Of a stretch of 64,000 bases of DNA, positions 44,679 through 53,449 are shown piece by piece. Location of the stretch: assembly GCF_020740535.1 (NCBI RefSeq), contig NZ_CP082362.1:6817501-6881500 (forward strand), in the 5' to 3' direction. The DNA is from Streptomyces profundus (GTDB lineage: Bacteria; Actinomycetota; Actinomycetes; Streptomycetales; Streptomycetaceae). The position numbers and the translations under genes are program-made. Numbering within the stretch: position 1 is the first letter of the stretch; every line of letters starts with the position of its first letter. The notes below the pieces were generated by a model, which worked only from the letters and a program-made list of their open reading frames with translations, was not told the DNA's origin and did no database searches.

Positions 44679-44707
44679 TGCTCCGTACACGCGTTCCGGA
44701 GGTTCCC

Positions 44708-45886
44708 GTGCCTGAGCCAGCTTCCCGTCCCACCTCTTCGCCCTTCGCCCGGCTGCGCCCCGCCGCCTTCGGCGCCCCGCCGGCGGGCGAGCGGCTGGCC
44801 CGCATCACGCGCTCCCCGCAGTACCGGGACGGCGCCTTCCGCAACGGCCGCCCGGTGGCGATGGCCAGCCCCCGGCAGATCCCACAGATGGTGTGGGCCA
44901 TGGCCCGCTCCGCCGACCGGCCGCGCCGCCGCCCCGCCCAGCAGCCGCCGCTGGCCCGCCCCGGCTGGCTGGACTCCACGGCGCCGCCCGCCTCCGGCCT
45001 CCGGCTCACCTGGCTGGGGCACGCCAGCGTGCTGGCCGAGATCGACGGCCATCGGGTGCTCTTCGATCCGGTCTTCGGCGAGCGCTGCTCGCCGTTCTCC
45101 TTCGCGGGCCCGCGCCGGCTGCACCCCTCTCCGGTCGCGCTCGACCGGATCGGCCCGGTGGACGCGGTGGTCATCTCCCACGACCACTACGACCACCTGG
45201 ATCTGCCCACGGTGCGGGCGCTGATCGCCGGGGACGCGCTCTTCGCCGTCCCCCTCGGCGTCGGCGCCCACCTGGAGCACTGGGGCGTGCCGGCCGCCAG
45301 GATCGTCGAGCTGGACTGGCACGAGTCGACCCGGGTCGGCGCCCTGACGCTGACCGCGGAGCCGGGCCAACACTTCTGCGGGCGGGGCCTGTTCGGCCGC
45401 TTCCAGACGCTCTGGGCGTCCTGGGTGGTCGCGGGCCCCGAGCATCGGATCTACCACAGCGGCGACACCGGCTACTTCCCCGGCTTCGCCGAGACCGGCC
45501 GGGCACACGGCCCGTTCGACGCCACCATGATGCAGATAGGCGCCTACAGCGAGCGGTTCTGGCCCGATATCCACATGACGCCGGAGGAGGGCGTGCGCGC
45601 CCATCTCGATCTCGCCGCCGGCCAGGAGCCTGGGGTGCTCCTCCCCATCCACTGGGGCACGTTCAACCTCGGCCCGCACGCCTGGGACGAGCCAGCCGAG
45701 CGGACGGTGGTCGCGGCCGAGGAGAGCGGGGTGCCGCTGGCCGCGCCCCGCCCGGGGGAGTCGTTCGAGCCGTCGGGGGAGCTGCCCTCCGCGCCCTGGT
45801 GGCGGCCCTTCGCCCGTCCGGTGCCCCAGCCCCGCCGCCGTCCGAGCGCCCCGCCCCTGGGGGAGGCCAAGCCGGTCGACGGTTGA
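44708..45886 (+). CDS. MBL-fold metal-dependent hydrolase (NAPE-PLD/UlaG-like)
   Basis: The 392-residue protein has a metallo-beta-lactamase fold with metal motif HDHYDHLD, further His/Asp ligands in HSGDTGYF and IHWGTFNLG, and the LTWLGHASVLAEIDG start of the domain at about residue 100. The closest groups are N-acyl-phosphatidylethanolamine phospholipase D and L-ascorbate-6-phosphate lactonase, so a phosphodiester or lactone substrate is likely. GTG 44708 follows GGAGG by five bases. The C-terminal 45 residues are Pro/Arg-rich. No signal peptide is seen. Confidence 0.88.
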   Translation: MPEPASRPTSSPFARLRPAAFGAPPAGERLARITRSPQYRDGAFRNGRPVAMASPRQIPQMVWAMARSADRPRRRPAQQPPLARPGWLDSTAPPASGLRLTWLGHASVLAEIDGHRVLFDPVFGERCSPFSFAGPRRLHPSPVALDRIGPVDAVVISHDHYDHLDLPTVRALIAGDALFAVPLGVGAHLEHWGVPAARIVELDWHESTRVGALTLTAEPGQHFCGRGLFGRFQTLWASWVVAGPEHRIYHSGDTGYFPGFAETGRAHGPFDATMMQIGAYSERFWPDIHMTPEEGVRAHLDLAAGQEPGVLLPIHWGTFNLGPHAWDEPAERTVVAAEESGVPLAAPRPGESFEPSGELPSAPWWRPFARPVPQPRRRPSAPPLGEAKPVDG

Positions 45887-45929
45887 CACACCGAGCGGTG
45901 GCCCCGCCCCTCCTCCCGGCGCTCCCCTG

Positions 45930-45956
45930 GTTCTCCGGGTTCTCCGGGTTCCGCCT
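45930..45956. repeat. Three tandem 9-base repeats in a convergent gap
   Basis: GGTTCTCCG-type units repeat three times; on the minus strand the unit is GGAGAACCC. It lies between the MBL-fold and DUF3140 genes and is related to the repeats at 35155 and 47251. Confidence 0.6.
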
Positions 45957-46297
45957 CAGCCGGCCCGCAGCGGGTCGTGCCCCAGGGACATCAGCTGGTA
46001 GCGCCAGTCCGGCTCGGGCCGGGTCTCCCGGGGCCCGGCGTCCCGTTCGCTGCTGACGGTCTCCACCACCTCGCGCATCAGGTCGATGTCCGCGTCGGTG
46101 AGGTCCATCTGCCGCTTGCGCAGGATGGAGAGCACCCCGCGCCCCCGCTCGGGGCCCGCCCGGTCGGGGAACCGCTCGGCGTCCTCGCCGGCGCCGCTCA
46201 CCCGCAGCCAGGCGGCCAGCTCCTGCGAGGTCATGTTCACCGCGTTGTGGAAGTCCGACCACAGCGCGTCCATCTCGAAAGCCTCGGCATCCGTCAT
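45956..46297 (-). CDS. DUF3140 domain protein
   Basis: This 113-residue protein matches the DUF3140 family by WSDFHNAVNMTSQELAAWL near the N-terminus and a K/R-rich ILRKRQMDLTD segment followed by a helix (DADIDLMREVVETV). The family is small, cytoplasmic and sometimes labelled DNA-binding, without proof. GGAGGCGG precedes the ATG. It follows the endonuclease-like gene by 30 bases on the same strand, so the two are probably co-transcribed, which hints at a DNA-related role. Confidence 0.85.
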   Translation of the reverse strand: MTDAEAFEMDALWSDFHNAVNMTSQELAAWLRVSGAGEDAERFPDRAGPERGRGVLSILRKRQMDLTDADIDLMREVVETVSSERDAGPRETRPEPDWRYQLMSLGHDPLRAG

Positions 46298-46327
46298 GAT
46301 TCCGCCTCCAGGACCGGTCGTGCGAGG

Positions 46328-46960
46328 TCAGGCGTGGGCCAGTTCGGTCACATCCCTGGCGAGGCCCTTGTCGAGGGAGACCCGGACCAGGCCGGCCGTC
46401 AGCCGGGGCACGTCGCCGCGCCGCACCAGCCGGGAGAGCGCCTTGGCGGAGCGGGGCAGACCCACCCGGCTCGCGCCCTCCTTGGTCCGGCCGTCGACAT
46501 AGGGGGCGTACTCGGGCCAGACGGCCTGCGCCTCGCGCAGGAAGATGTCCACGCCCGTCGGTCCGATGCCGGGGAACTCCCGCAGCCGCCCGGGCGCCTC
46601 CGCCCGCAGCCGTCGCAGGTCACCGCCGTGGCGGTCGAGCAACAGCTCCGCGGCGTCCCCGAGTTGGGTGGCGGTCCGCTCGTCGTAGCGGCGGTAGTGG
46701 CCCACGCCCAGCGCGTCGACGCGCCGCTGCCAGCTGGCGTCCGCCATGGCGCGCGGGGTCCGCATGCCCGCGTCGAAGAGCGCACGCGCCGCGGCCACCG
46801 CCACATCGGCCTTGATCCGGGCCGACAGCAGATGGGCCAGCACCAGCGTCTGATAGAGCGGCGCCGGGGTGTCGCGCAGCCGGATGCCGGCCTGCGCCGC
46901 GTAGGTCTGCCCACAGCGTTCGAGCAGCGCCCGCGCCGTGCGTTCGGTCCTGGTGGTCAT
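46328..46960 (-). CDS. HhH-GPD endonuclease III-like protein without iron-sulfur cluster
   Basis: The 210-residue helical protein has the helix-hairpin-helix FPGIGPTGVDIF and the following Asp (PYVDGRTKEG) that acts in base excision glycosylases. The Lys that makes endonuclease III bifunctional (normally in GxGxKTA) is replaced (GPTGVD), and no C-terminal four-Cys cluster is present. It may be a monofunctional glycosylase or a DNA-binding derivative. ATG 46960 has GAGGCGGG directly before it; the frame runs further upstream without similarity. It lies between a 56-codon gene and DUF3140. Confidence 0.8.
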   Translation of the reverse strand: MTTRTERTARALLERCGQTYAAQAGIRLRDTPAPLYQTLVLAHLLSARIKADVAVAAARALFDAGMRTPRAMADASWQRRVDALGVGHYRRYDERTATQLGDAAELLLDRHGGDLRRLRAEAPGRLREFPGIGPTGVDIFLREAQAVWPEYAPYVDGRTKEGASRVGLPRSAKALSRLVRRGDVPRLTAGLVRVSLDKGLARDVTELAHA

Positions 46961-46982
46961 CCCGCCTCGCCTCCTCGACCCG

Positions 46983-47153
46983 TCAGTCCGTCTCCGGGAG
47001 CTGCTCGCCGAACACGGCGCGTTCCGGGACGGACCCGATGGCGCGTTCCGGCGCGCGCTCCTCCAGCGGAAGCGTCCGCTCATGACCGGGACGCCCGCCC
47101 CTGGTCGGCTGGGTGGGTTCGGATTCCAAGGTCGTCTTGGCTGATTCCGCCAT
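46983..47153 (-). CDS. 56-residue hypothetical protein
   Basis: The ATG at 47153 follows GAGGTGATAAGAG, one of the best ribosome binding sites in the window, and the frame runs to TGA at 46983-46985, only 22 bases before the endonuclease-like start. The product begins MAESAKTTLESEP and ends GEQLPETD. It is rich in Glu, Arg and Pro and carries two PERA motifs (ERAPERAIGSVPERAVF), with no Cys and no hydrophobic segment. It is probably an unstructured soluble protein. I do not recognise a family. Third-codon-position GC and the ribosome binding site support it being real. Confidence 0.6.
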   Translation of the reverse strand: MAESAKTTLESEPTQPTRGGRPGHERTLPLEERAPERAIGSVPERAVFGEQLPETD

Positions 47154-47250
47154 CTCTTATCACCTCGGCACTGGCGGGTTCCCGGTGCCGGGCACCTGAA
47201 ACCCCCCCCGTAGCCGGACCGAACGGCCATCCGGACCCCGGGGCCCCAGC

Positions 47251-47280
47251 GAGAGAACCCGAGAGAACCCGAGAGTAGGA
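47251..47280. repeat. Tandem GAGAGAACCC decamers before the SET-domain gene
   Basis: Two exact GAGAGAACCC copies and a third partial copy lead into GGAGAG, the ribosome binding site of the SET-domain gene. Copy number could therefore change spacing or translation. Confidence 0.6.
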
Positions 47281-47288
47281 GAGCACCG

Positions 47289-47795
47289 ATGCGAACCGAG
47301 GACGTCCCCACCCGCTGCTGGCTCAGCCCGGCGGCCGAGGTGCGGCCCTCGCCGATCGAGGGCAGCGGGCTCTTCGCCCGCGCGCCGATCCCGGCCGGAG
47401 CGGTGGTGCTGCGGCTGGGCGGCCGGCTGGTCGACACCGCCGAACTGGCCACCCTGGCCCGCCACAACAGCCTCTCCGTCGGCCCCGACCAGCATCTGCT
47501 GCTGCCCGACGACCACCCGGTGCGGTTCGGCAACCACTCCTGCGCGCCCACCCTGTGGCACCTGGACGCCCGCACCGTGGTGGCCCGCCGGGACATCGCG
47601 GCCGACGAGGAGCTGACGCTCGACTACGCCACCCTCACCGGAGTGCCGGAGTGGACCATGGACTGCCGCTGCGGGAGCCCGAGCTGCCGGGGGCGGGCCA
47701 CCGGCGAGGACTGGCGGCTCCCCGAGCTGCGCGCCGCCTACGGCCGGCACTGGACCCCGCCGCTGCTGGCCCGCATCGACGCGGACCAGTCCTGA
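47289..47795 (+). CDS. SET-domain protein (lysine methyltransferase-like)
   Basis: This 168-residue protein is a compact SET domain. GSGLFARAPIPAGAVV opens it, NHSCAPTL is the SAM/substrate motif with the pseudoknot Asn-His, EELTLDYAT supplies the catalytic Tyr, and DCRCGSPSCRG is a post-SET-like cysteine cluster that can bind zinc. SET domains methylate protein lysines, mostly in eukaryotes. Bacterial free-standing versions are known but poorly understood. The ATG has GGAGAG upstream. It is divergent from the 56-codon gene and ends in a strong terminator. Confidence 0.88.
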   Translation: MRTEDVPTRCWLSPAAEVRPSPIEGSGLFARAPIPAGAVVLRLGGRLVDTAELATLARHNSLSVGPDQHLLLPDDHPVRFGNHSCAPTLWHLDARTVVARRDIAADEELTLDYATLTGVPEWTMDCRCGSPSCRGRATGEDWRLPELRAAYGRHWTPPLLARIDADQS

Positions 47796-47798
47796 CAG

Positions 47799-47841
47799 CC
47801 CCGTGCGGTCCCGGCCCGGTGAGGGCCAGGACCGCACGGGA
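47799..47841. terminator. Bidirectional terminator between SET-domain and GH31 genes
   Basis: CCCGTGCGGTCC (47800-47811) and GGACCGCACGGG (47829-47840) are perfect 12-base complements. After one mismatch, an inner GGCCC/GGGCC stem extends the hairpin. The two convergent stops lie at 47795 and 47850. Confidence 0.85.
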
Positions 47842-47849
47842 AGCCGGCG

Positions 47850-50144
47850 TCAGTCGGCCACCGGCAGCGTCAGCGTCCCGGTGCCCGCCGCGGCCCGCAC
47901 CGGCTCGGCGTACCCGTCGGGCCCCGCCAGCACCACCGACCACGGCCCGTCGGCGCCCTCGGCCGTCACCGTCAGCTCGGCGCCCCGGCGCCTGGTGCGG
48001 AAGGTGGCACCCGCGCCTCCGCCGGGCGCCGGCACCCGGGTGACCACCTCGGCGCCGTCGACCGGGGCGTGCACCCGCAGGGTCACCCCGTTCACCCAGT
48101 CGCCGTCCACCCGGTCGTCCTCGGCGCCGAACGGGATCACCGAGCCCGGCCTGGCCAGCAGCGGCAGGCTCTCGAAGCCGAACCGCTCCCGGCGCCAGCC
48201 GGGTCCGGTGACCTCGGCGCCGGTCAGCAGATGCGTCCAACGCCCCTCGGGGACGTAGTAGTCGACCAGCCCTTCCTCGCTGAACACCGGCGCGACCAGC
48301 AGGTCGTCGCCCAGCATGTACTGGCGGTCCAGCGGGTGGCAGGCCGGGTCGTCGGGGAACTCCAGCACCATCGCGCGCATCACGGGGGTGCCCTGCTCTT
48401 TCGCCTGCTCGCCGGCGCGGTAGAGATACGGCATCAGCCGGTGCTTGAGCCGGGTGAAGTACCTGGTGACCTCGACGGCCTCGTCGTCGTAGTTCCACGG
48501 CACCCGGTAGGAGCCGCTGCCGTGCAGCCGGCTGTGCGAGGAGAGCAGCCCGAACTGGACCCACCGCTTGAAGACCGCCGGCGTCGGCGTGCCCTCGAAG
48601 CCGCCGATGTCATGGCTCCAGAAGCCGAAGCCGCTCAGCCCCAACGAAAGACCGCCGCGCAGCGATTCGGCCATCGCCTCGAACGTCGACTCGCAGTCGC
48701 CGCCCCAGTGCACGGGGAACTGCTGGCCGCCGGCCGTCGCGGAGCGGGCGAACAGCACCGCCTCGCCCTCGCCGCGCTTCTCCTGGAGCACCCGGAAGAC
48801 GGTCTCGTTGTAGAGCTGGGTGTAGTAGTTGTGCATCCGCTCCGGATCGGAGCCGTCGTGCCACACCACATCGGTGGGCACCCGCTCCCCGAAGTCCGTC
48901 TTGAAGCAGTCCACGCCCTGGTCCAGCAGACCGCGCAGCTTCCCGGCGTACCACTCCCTGGCGTCGGGGTTGGTGAAGTCCACCAGTGCCATGCCGGCCT
49001 GCCACATGTCCCACTGCCAGACGTCCCCGTTCGGGCGGCGCACCAGATGGCCGAGACGCCTGCCCTCCTCGAACAGGGGCGACTTCTGCGCGATATACGG
49101 GTTGAGCCACACCGAGACGCGCAGCCCACGCTCCCGCAGCCGGCGCAGCATGCCCTCCGGGTCCGGGAAGACGTCCGGGTCCCAGACGAAGTCGCACCAC
49201 TGGTACTGCCGCATCCAGAAGCAGTCGAAGTGGAAGACGCTCAGCGGGATGTCCCGCTCCGCCATGCCGCCGACGAAGCGGCCCACGGTGCCCTCGTCGT
49301 AGTCGGTGGTGAAGGACGTGGACAGCCACAGGCCGAACGACCACGCCGGCGGCAGCGCCGGGCGTCCGGTCAGCGCGGTGAAGCGGTCCAGGATCTCCTT
49401 GGGCGTGGGCCCGTAGATCACGTAGTACTCCAGCGTCTGGTCCTCGACGCTGAACTGCACCTGGCCGACGGCCTCCGAGGCGATCTCGTAGGAGACCAGA
49501 CCCGGGTGGTTGACGAAGACGCCGTAGCCCTGGTTGGTGAGATAGAACGGGACGTTCTTGTACGCCTGTTCGCTCGCCGTGCCGCCGTCCGCCTGCCAGA
49601 TGTCGACGGTCTGCCCGTTCTTGGTGAACGGTGTGAAGCGCTCACCGAGGCCGTAGACCAACTCTCCGATGCCCAGGTCGAGTTGGGCCACCGAGTGGTG
49701 ATGGTCGGGATCGGTGACATAGCCGGTTCCGCGTTTCCCCGCCGAGGTGAGGGTGCGGCCTTCGGCCTGGAAGTCCAGCCGCCATGGCTCCTCGGTGTCC
49801 ACCCGCAACGCCAGCGGCCCGCTGGTGAGTTCCACGGTGCTGCCGGCGGTGCGGGTCTTGGCGCTGTGGCCGTCGGCCGAGGCCAACGCGAAGTGCGGCC
49901 CCCGGTCGACCGCGCCGGCGTGGTGGGTGGAGCGCACCCCGATCACGCCCTCGGCCGGCGAGAAGCACTCCACCGTCAGCAGGGGGCTGTTGAGGGTGCC
50001 GCCCCGGCTCTGCCCGGCCTGTGCCGGACGCACCGAGCCGTAGAGGGTGAGCCGGTCCTCGTCGATCCGGGCCTCGGCGACCCGCGTGGCGAACGTGGCC
50101 CGCACCCCGTCCCTGATCAGCCAGTAACCGTCGGTGAACTTCAC
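47850..50144 (-). CDS. yicI: Alpha-xylosidase, GH31 (YicI-like)
   Basis: The 764-residue enzyme is close to E. coli YicI (772 residues) and begins in the same way, (V)KFTDGYWLIRDGV. The catalytic nucleophile Asp is in DCFKTDFGERVP and the acid/base Asp in HWGGDCESTFEAMAESLRGG, followed by LSGFGFWSHDIGGFE. It removes alpha-1,6-xylosyl units, for example from isoprimeverose or xyloglucan oligosaccharides. The protein is cytoplasmic, with no signal peptide. The GTG at 50144 overlaps the stop of the GH1 gene (GTGA), so the two enzymes are coupled. It is the last gene of the operon. Confidence 0.93.
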   Translation of the reverse strand: MKFTDGYWLIRDGVRATFATRVAEARIDEDRLTLYGSVRPAQAGQSRGGTLNSPLLTVECFSPAEGVIGVRSTHHAGAVDRGPHFALASADGHSAKTRTAGSTVELTSGPLALRVDTEEPWRLDFQAEGRTLTSAGKRGTGYVTDPDHHHSVAQLDLGIGELVYGLGERFTPFTKNGQTVDIWQADGGTASEQAYKNVPFYLTNQGYGVFVNHPGLVSYEIASEAVGQVQFSVEDQTLEYYVIYGPTPKEILDRFTALTGRPALPPAWSFGLWLSTSFTTDYDEGTVGRFVGGMAERDIPLSVFHFDCFWMRQYQWCDFVWDPDVFPDPEGMLRRLRERGLRVSVWLNPYIAQKSPLFEEGRRLGHLVRRPNGDVWQWDMWQAGMALVDFTNPDAREWYAGKLRGLLDQGVDCFKTDFGERVPTDVVWHDGSDPERMHNYYTQLYNETVFRVLQEKRGEGEAVLFARSATAGGQQFPVHWGGDCESTFEAMAESLRGGLSLGLSGFGFWSHDIGGFEGTPTPAVFKRWVQFGLLSSHSRLHGSGSYRVPWNYDDEAVEVTRYFTRLKHRLMPYLYRAGEQAKEQGTPVMRAMVLEFPDDPACHPLDRQYMLGDDLLVAPVFSEEGLVDYYVPEGRWTHLLTGAEVTGPGWRRERFGFESLPLLARPGSVIPFGAEDDRVDGDWVNGVTLRVHAPVDGAEVVTRVPAPGGGAGATFRTRRRGAELTVTAEGADGPWSVVLAGPDGYAEPVRAAAGTGTLTLPVAD

Positions 50145-51616
50145 GGTGTTCGGGTCTCCTCTTCCTGTTGGCCGTCCCCGGCTTCCTGTTGACCGGGCCC
50201 CTCGGCGTGGGTGCGCCGATGGTCGCGGATCATGTCCTGGTACCAGCGGTAGCTGTCCTTGGGCAGCCGCTCCAAGGTGTCGTAGTCGACCCGGACGATG
50301 CCGAAGCGCTTGTCGTAGCCGAAGGCCCACTCGAAGTTGTCGAGCAGCGACCAGACGTAGTAGCCCCGCACGTCCACCCCCGCCCGCACGGCATCGGCCA
50401 GGGCGGCGAGGTGGTCCCGCAGATAGGCCACCCGGTCCGCGTCGTGCACCTGGCCGTCCTCGGCCACGGTGTCCGCCTCCGCCGAGCCGTTCTCGGTGAT
50501 GTACAGCGGCGGCAGCCCCGGGTAGCGCTCGACCAACTCGACCAGCAGGTCGGTGAACGCCTCCGGCACCACCGGCCAGCCCATCGTGGTGTGCCGCACA
50601 TCGTCCCGCCAGCTCTCCACGGCGCCGATGTCCACGGCGGTGCGCCGCGCCACGTCCGGCTCCCGGCGCGGTGCCGCCGCGATGGTGATCGGCCGGTAGT
50701 AGTTGACGCCGACGAAGTCCAACGGGGCGCCGATCAGCTCCAGATCCCCGTCCGCCCGGTAGGAGCCGTCCGCCAACTCGCCCCAGGTCTCCGCCTCGTG
50801 CTCCGGGTAGCGGCCGGCGAACAGCGGGTCGAACCACACCGCGTTGTGCAGGGTGTCGGCGCGCCGCACCGCCGCCAGATCGGCCGCCGAGTCGCTGGCC
50901 GGCAGCAGCCGGTCCGGGTTGAGCGTGATGCCCACCTCGCTCCGACCCGCCGCCCGCAACGCCCGCAGCGCCAGACCATGGCCCACCAGCAGATGGTGGG
51001 CCGCCGCCAGCGCGCCCCGCCCCTCCTGGGCGCCGGGCGCGTGCCGGCCGATGGCGTAGCCGACGAAGGAGGCGCAGAACGGCTCGTTCAACGTGATCCA
51101 GCGGCCGATCCGGTCGCCGAGTCGCTCCGCGACCAGCGCGGTGTACTCACCGAACCGCTCGGCGGTCTCCCGCACCCGCCAGCCGCCCCGGTCCTCCAGG
51201 GCCTGCGGCAGATCCCAGTGGTAGAGCGTGGCCGCCGGCCGCACCCCGGCCGCCAACAGCTCGTCGACCAGCCGGTCGTAGAAGTCGAGCCCCTCGGCGT
51301 TGGCGGGGCCCTCGCCCGTCGGCTGGATCCGGGGCCAGGCGATCGAGAACCGGTAGTCGTCCACGCCGAGTTCGCGCAGCAGCGCCACGTCCTCCCGGTA
51401 GCGGTGGTAGTGGTCACACGCCACGTCGCCGGTCGCGCCACCGGCCACCTTGCCCGGCTGGCGGGAGTAGGTGTCCCAGATGGAGGGGCCACGACCGCCC
51501 ACGTCGTGGGCGCCCTCGACCTGGTAGCTCGCGGTCGCGGCGCCGAAGGCGAAGCCACGGGGGAACGTGGGGAACTCGGGGAAGTCTGTCGTCTCTGGAC
51601 TGGTCGAACTCGTCAT
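50141..51616 (-). CDS. Beta-glucosidase, GH1
   Basis: The 491-residue TIM-barrel glycosidase has the acid/base Glu in ITLNEPF and the nucleophile Glu in YITENG. Motifs FAFGAATASYQVEGAHDVGGRGPSIWD, YHWDLPQAL and WSLLDNFEWAFGY are all present. It is intracellular and would split glucosyl-beta-linkages of imported oligosaccharides after or before YicI removes xylose. Its N-terminal DFPEFPTFP is encoded by three 9-base repeats. It lies 56 bases after the MalG-like permease gene. Confidence 0.95.
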   Translation of the reverse strand: MTSSTSPETTDFPEFPTFPRGFAFGAATASYQVEGAHDVGGRGPSIWDTYSRQPGKVAGGATGDVACDHYHRYREDVALLRELGVDDYRFSIAWPRIQPTGEGPANAEGLDFYDRLVDELLAAGVRPAATLYHWDLPQALEDRGGWRVRETAERFGEYTALVAERLGDRIGRWITLNEPFCASFVGYAIGRHAPGAQEGRGALAAAHHLLVGHGLALRALRAAGRSEVGITLNPDRLLPASDSAADLAAVRRADTLHNAVWFDPLFAGRYPEHEAETWGELADGSYRADGDLELIGAPLDFVGVNYYRPITIAAAPRREPDVARRTAVDIGAVESWRDDVRHTTMGWPVVPEAFTDLLVELVERYPGLPPLYITENGSAEADTVAEDGQVHDADRVAYLRDHLAALADAVRAGVDVRGYYVWSLLDNFEWAFGYDKRFGIVRVDYDTLERLPKDSYRWYQDMIRDHRRTHAEGPGQQEAGDGQQEEETRTP

Positions 51617-51672
51617 CGGTGCTTCAGACCCTCTGTTGTGCGGTGTCCTACGGTCGGTCGTCGCGGAGGCGC

Positions 51673-52518
51673 TCACTTGATGGAGCCACCGGCGATCCCG
51701 GCGGCGATGTACTTCTGCGCGACGACCAGCAGTATCGCCGCCGGGATCGCCGACAACACGGCGGTGGCCATCACCGCGCCCCAGTCGCTCACATGCGCCC
51801 CGATGAACTGGTAGATCCCCAGCGTCACCGGCTTCACGTCGTCCGTGGTGTTCAGCGTCAGCGCGAAGATGAAGTCGGCCCAGGCGAAGAGGAACGCGAA
51901 GAGACCCGAGGTGATCAGCGCGTTCCTGCTCATCGGCAGCACGATCCGGACGAACGCGGTGAACCGGTTGGCGCCGTCCACCATGGCCGCCTCCACGACC
52001 TCGCTGGGGATGGACACCATGAACGCCCGCAGCAGCACGATCGCGAACGGCAGCCCCAGCGAGGCGTCCGCCAGGATCAGCCCCAGATACGAGTTGACGA
52101 GCCCCAGCTCCGCGTAGGCGCTGTAGAGCGCGTTGGCCACCACGATCCCCGGCACCATCTGGGTGATCAGGGTGCCGAAGACGATGCCCCGGCCACCGCG
52201 CAGCCCGAACTGCGCCAGCCCGTAGGCGGCCGGCGCGGCGAGGGCCAGACACACCACCACCGCGCCCAGCGCCACCACCAGGCTGGTGACCAGCGAACCC
52301 CCCTGAGTGTCCAGCGCCGCCCGGAAGTTGTCGAAACTCGGCGAGGTCGGGATCAGATCCACCGAGGCGATGCTCGAATGCGGCTGTAGCGCCGTGCTGA
52401 CCATCCAGTACACCGGGAACAGCATCACGGCCAGGATCAGCAGCGCCAGCGCGGTGTTCCCCCACCGCCGCACGCCCGCCGCGGCTGTCTCCCGCCTCGG
52501 CTGCCTCAACTGCTTCAT
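51673..52518 (-). CDS. Carbohydrate ABC importer permease, MalG-like
   Basis: This 281-residue CUT1 permease has six helices and the cytoplasmic EAA loop EVVEAAMVDGANRFTAFVRIVLPM that contacts the ATPase. It pairs with the MalF-like permease just upstream. No ATPase gene is in the operon. In Streptomyces many CUT1 importers share the single ATPase MsiK encoded elsewhere, and that is the likely arrangement here. Confidence 0.94.
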   Translation of the reverse strand: MKQLRQPRRETAAAGVRRWGNTALALLILAVMLFPVYWMVSTALQPHSSIASVDLIPTSPSFDNFRAALDTQGGSLVTSLVVALGAVVVCLALAAPAAYGLAQFGLRGGRGIVFGTLITQMVPGIVVANALYSAYAELGLVNSYLGLILADASLGLPFAIVLLRAFMVSIPSEVVEAAMVDGANRFTAFVRIVLPMSRNALITSGLFAFLFAWADFIFALTLNTTDDVKPVTLGIYQFIGAHVSDWGAVMATAVLSAIPAAILLVVAQKYIAAGIAGGSIK

Positions 52519-52525
52519 GGTCGCC

Positions 52526-53449
52526 TCACCTTCCCCGTCCGACGTCCGAGCGGTTGACCCGCAGATAGAGCAGGGCGAAGACGGCGCTGATCAGGATCAG
52601 GACATTGCCCACCACGGCGCCCTGGCCGAAGTCGAGCTGCATGAAAGAGAGTTGATAGGTGAGGGTGCCCAGGGTCTGGGTGGAGTCGGCCGGGCCGCCG
52701 CCGGTCAGCGCCAGGATCAGATCCAGGATCTTGATGGTGGACATGAAGCCCAGCACCAACACCACCGTCACCACCGGACGCAACATCGGCAACGTCACGC
52801 TCCGGAACGTCCGCCAGGGCCCCGCCCCGTCCAGCGCCGCCGCCTCGTACAGCTCCTTCGGTATCTCCTGTAGACCGCCGTAGAGGATCACCATGTTGAA
52901 CGGGATGCCGATCCAGATGTTGACCAGGATCGCCGACAGCAGCGCCACGCTGGGGCTGGAGAGCCACGGCACGCCGTCAGCCGAGAGGCCCACCAGCTCA
53001 AGGAAGCTGTTGAGCACCCCGTGGTCCTCGTCCATGATCCGGCGCCAGACCACAGCCGACACCACCATGGGCACCAGCCACGGCAGCAGCAGCACCGCGC
53101 GGATCACCCCGGAGAGGTGAAAGCGCCGGGAGAAGAACACCGCGAGCGCCAGCCCGATGGTGAACTGCCCCACCAGCGACCCCACGGTGAAGAGGATCGT
53201 CTGCCAGAACGCGTCCCCCAACAGCGGGTTGTCGAAGACCGCCCGCCAGTTCTCCAGGCCGTTGAACGGGGACTCCCCGGTGAAGTAGGTGGTCGGCGTG
53301 AACTCCTGAAAGCTCATCAGCACGTTCCGCACCAGCGGATAGCCGAAGAAGGCCACCAGATAGAGCAGCGCCGGCAGGACGAACAGCCACTGGTAGAGCC
53401 GGCGCCGTCCCGCGCCCCGGCGCGCCCGCTGGCTCGTGTCGGCGCTCAC
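52526..53449 (-). CDS. Carbohydrate ABC importer permease, MalF-like
   Basis: This 307-residue CUT1 permease starts VSADTSQRARRG and has six helices plus the EAA loop KELYEAAALDGAGPWRTFRSVTLPM. The GTG at 53449 overlaps the binding-protein stop (GTGA), which sets the start; the longer open frame upstream is antisense-type noise over the binding-protein gene. It forms the channel with the MalG-like partner. Confidence 0.94.
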   Translation of the reverse strand: MSADTSQRARRGAGRRRLYQWLFVLPALLYLVAFFGYPLVRNVLMSFQEFTPTTYFTGESPFNGLENWRAVFDNPLLGDAFWQTILFTVGSLVGQFTIGLALAVFFSRRFHLSGVIRAVLLLPWLVPMVVSAVVWRRIMDEDHGVLNSFLELVGLSADGVPWLSSPSVALLSAILVNIWIGIPFNMVILYGGLQEIPKELYEAAALDGAGPWRTFRSVTLPMLRPVVTVVLVLGFMSTIKILDLILALTGGGPADSTQTLGTLTYQLSFMQLDFGQGAVVGNVLILISAVFALLYLRVNRSDVGRGR

